Origin: Gammaproteobacteria bacterium
Lineage (GTDB): Bacteria > Pseudomonadota > Gammaproteobacteria > Burkholderiales > Thiobacillaceae
Direction of reading: 5' to 3'
Length of the DNA stretch: 5,101 nucleotides
Assembly (NCBI GenBank): GCA_018820745.1
Contig: JAHJNP010000048.1
Coordinates: 1 to 5,101, forward strand
The translations under genes and the position numbers were made by a program. The notes beneath the pieces were generated by a model that was given only the letters and a program-made list of their open reading frames with translations, ran no database searches and was not told the DNA's origin. Numbering within the stretch: position 1 is the stretch's first letter; every line of letters starts with the position of its first letter. Below, piece by piece: positions 4,274 through 5,101 of this stretch.

Positions 4274-5101
4274 ATGGACCGCATCGTCCGCCTGCGCGAA
4301 TACCTGGCCAACTGCCGGCGTGCGGTCAGCTGGGCAGCGCCGATCGCGGCCAGCGGGCGCCTCACCCGAGTGTCCGGTCTGGTGATGGAGGCGGTGGGGC
4401 TGCAACTGCCGGTGGGCAGCCAGTGTCATGTGCAGGTACCCGGCGGACAGAGCATCGAGGCCGAGGTGGCCGGGTTTTCCGGCGACCGCCTGTTCATCAT
4501 GCCGGCCACCGACATCTACGGCGTGATGCCGGGCGCGCGGGTGGTTCCGGACAACACGATGGCGGCGCAGCCGCCCCGCCTGGGGATGCGCTATGTGCCG
4601 CGTCGCCGCGCGCAGGACCGGGTGCGTCAGGTGCCGGTCGGCGATCACTTGCTGGGGCGCGTGCTCGACGGCGCCGGCCGGCCGCTGGATGGCCTCGGCC
4701 CGCTGTCGCTGGAACGCCGGGTGCCGCTGTACAGCCGGCCGATCAATCCGCTGGAGCGTGCGCCGATCCGGCAGACGCTGGACGTCGGCGTGCGCGCGAT
4801 CAACGGCCTGTTGACAGTAGGGCGCGGACAGCGGCTCGGCCTGTTTGCCGGCAGCGGCGTCGGCAAGAGCATTCTGCTCGGCATGATGGCGCGCTACACC
4901 GAAGCCGACGTGGTGGTGGTGGGACTGATCGGCGAACGCGGCCGCGAGGTCAAGGAATTCATCGACCGCATTCTCGGACCCGAGGGCATGGCGCGCGCGG
5001 TGGTGGTGGCCGCGCCCGCCGACCATCCGCCGCTGATGCGGCTGAACGGCGCGGCGTATGCGATGTCGATCGCCGAATATTTCCGCGACCAGGGCAAGCA
5101 C
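4274..5101 (+). CDS. fliI: flagellum-specific ATPase FliI, N-terminal part (3' end outside window)
   Basis: FliI is the ATPase of the flagellar type III export apparatus, related to the F1 beta subunit; it works with FliH (upstream) and usually FliJ (expected downstream). The frame is open from the ATG at 4274 to the window edge, giving 276 residues of an expected 440-480. The beginning (MDRIVRLREYL) resembles the FliH-binding N-terminal helix. The beta-barrel domain covers about 27-92 (GRLTRVSGLVMEAVGLQLPVG). The catalytic domain includes LLGRVLDGAGRPLDGLGPL (126-144) and INPLERAPI (157-165). The Walker A P-loop is AGSGVGKS (192-199), with Lys198 and Ser199. GERGREVKEF (220-229) carries the presumed catalytic Glu221. 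AAPADHPPLMR and IAEYFRD follow; Walker B (MDSLTR in the family) would come just past the edge. A basic segment at about 93-118 looks longer than in gammaproteobacterial relatives. The P-loop and GERG motifs are intact, so an active ATPase is expected. Confidence 0.94.
   Translation, partial: MDRIVRLREYLANCRRAVSWAAPIAASGRLTRVSGLVMEAVGLQLPVGSQCHVQVPGGQSIEAEVAGFSGDRLFIMPATDIYGVMPGARVVPDNTMAAQPPRLGMRYVPRRRAQDRVRQVPVGDHLLGRVLDGAGRPLDGLGPLSLERRVPLYSRPINPLERAPIRQTLDVGVRAINGLLTVGRGQRLGLFAGSGVGKSILLGMMARYTEADVVVVGLIGERGREVKEFIDRILGPEGMARAVVVAAPADHPPLMRLNGAAYAMSIAEYFRDQGKH

Noticed and set aside
4114..4365. Minus-strand 83-codon frame across the fliH-fliI gap
   Set aside because: Half of it is a translation of the inverted repeat and the rest is antisense to the start of fliI. 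Frames of this kind arise from the repeat and are not supported as genes.

Overview
The window is GC-rich DNA in which every supported gene lies on the + strand. It most likely comes from a proteobacterium, probably a betaproteobacterium (a Nitrosomonadales- or Thiobacillus-like chromosome). That placement is inferred from gene order, protein style and GC content, and no search was run.

Layout. Positions 1-564 hold the C-terminal part of a CHAD-domain protein, cut by the left edge. After a 74-base gap comes sixA (639-1091), a small histidine phosphatase of the phosphohistidine type. A perfect TATAAT overlaps the sixA stop codon and may start transcription of the next block. That block is flagellar: fliF (start most likely GTG at 1167, end 2522), fliG (ATG at 2519 or 2507, end 3484), fliH (3481-4110) and fliI (from 4274, running off the right edge). 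fliF/fliG and fliG/fliH overlap by ATGA, so translation is tightly coupled. fliH and fliI are instead separated by 163 bases, almost all of it a long imperfect inverted repeat with arms at 4124-4149 and 4231-4256.

How the genes work together. FliF forms the MS ring, which is the membrane base of the flagellar motor and houses the export gate. FliG sits on its cytoplasmic face and transmits torque and switching. FliH and FliI are the stator and ATPase that help feed substrates to the flagellar type III export gate. The CHAD protein and SixA belong to phosphate-related biology (polyphosphate binding and phosphohistidine removal) and probably form a separate transcriptional unit.

What is unusual. 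The core export proteins FliH and FliI look ordinary, but the rotor pair is not. FliF is short, lacks nearly all of the beta-collar insertion, and has a proline-rich periplasmic linker before its second membrane helix. FliG has lost or changed several signature motifs (EHPQ, MFxF, the Gly-Gly linker and two of the torque-helix arginines) while keeping others. The fliH-fliI palindrome is made of 8-base units and could mask the fliI ribosome binding site. I see no CRISPR array, tRNA, rRNA, complete transposon or convincing intrinsic terminator.
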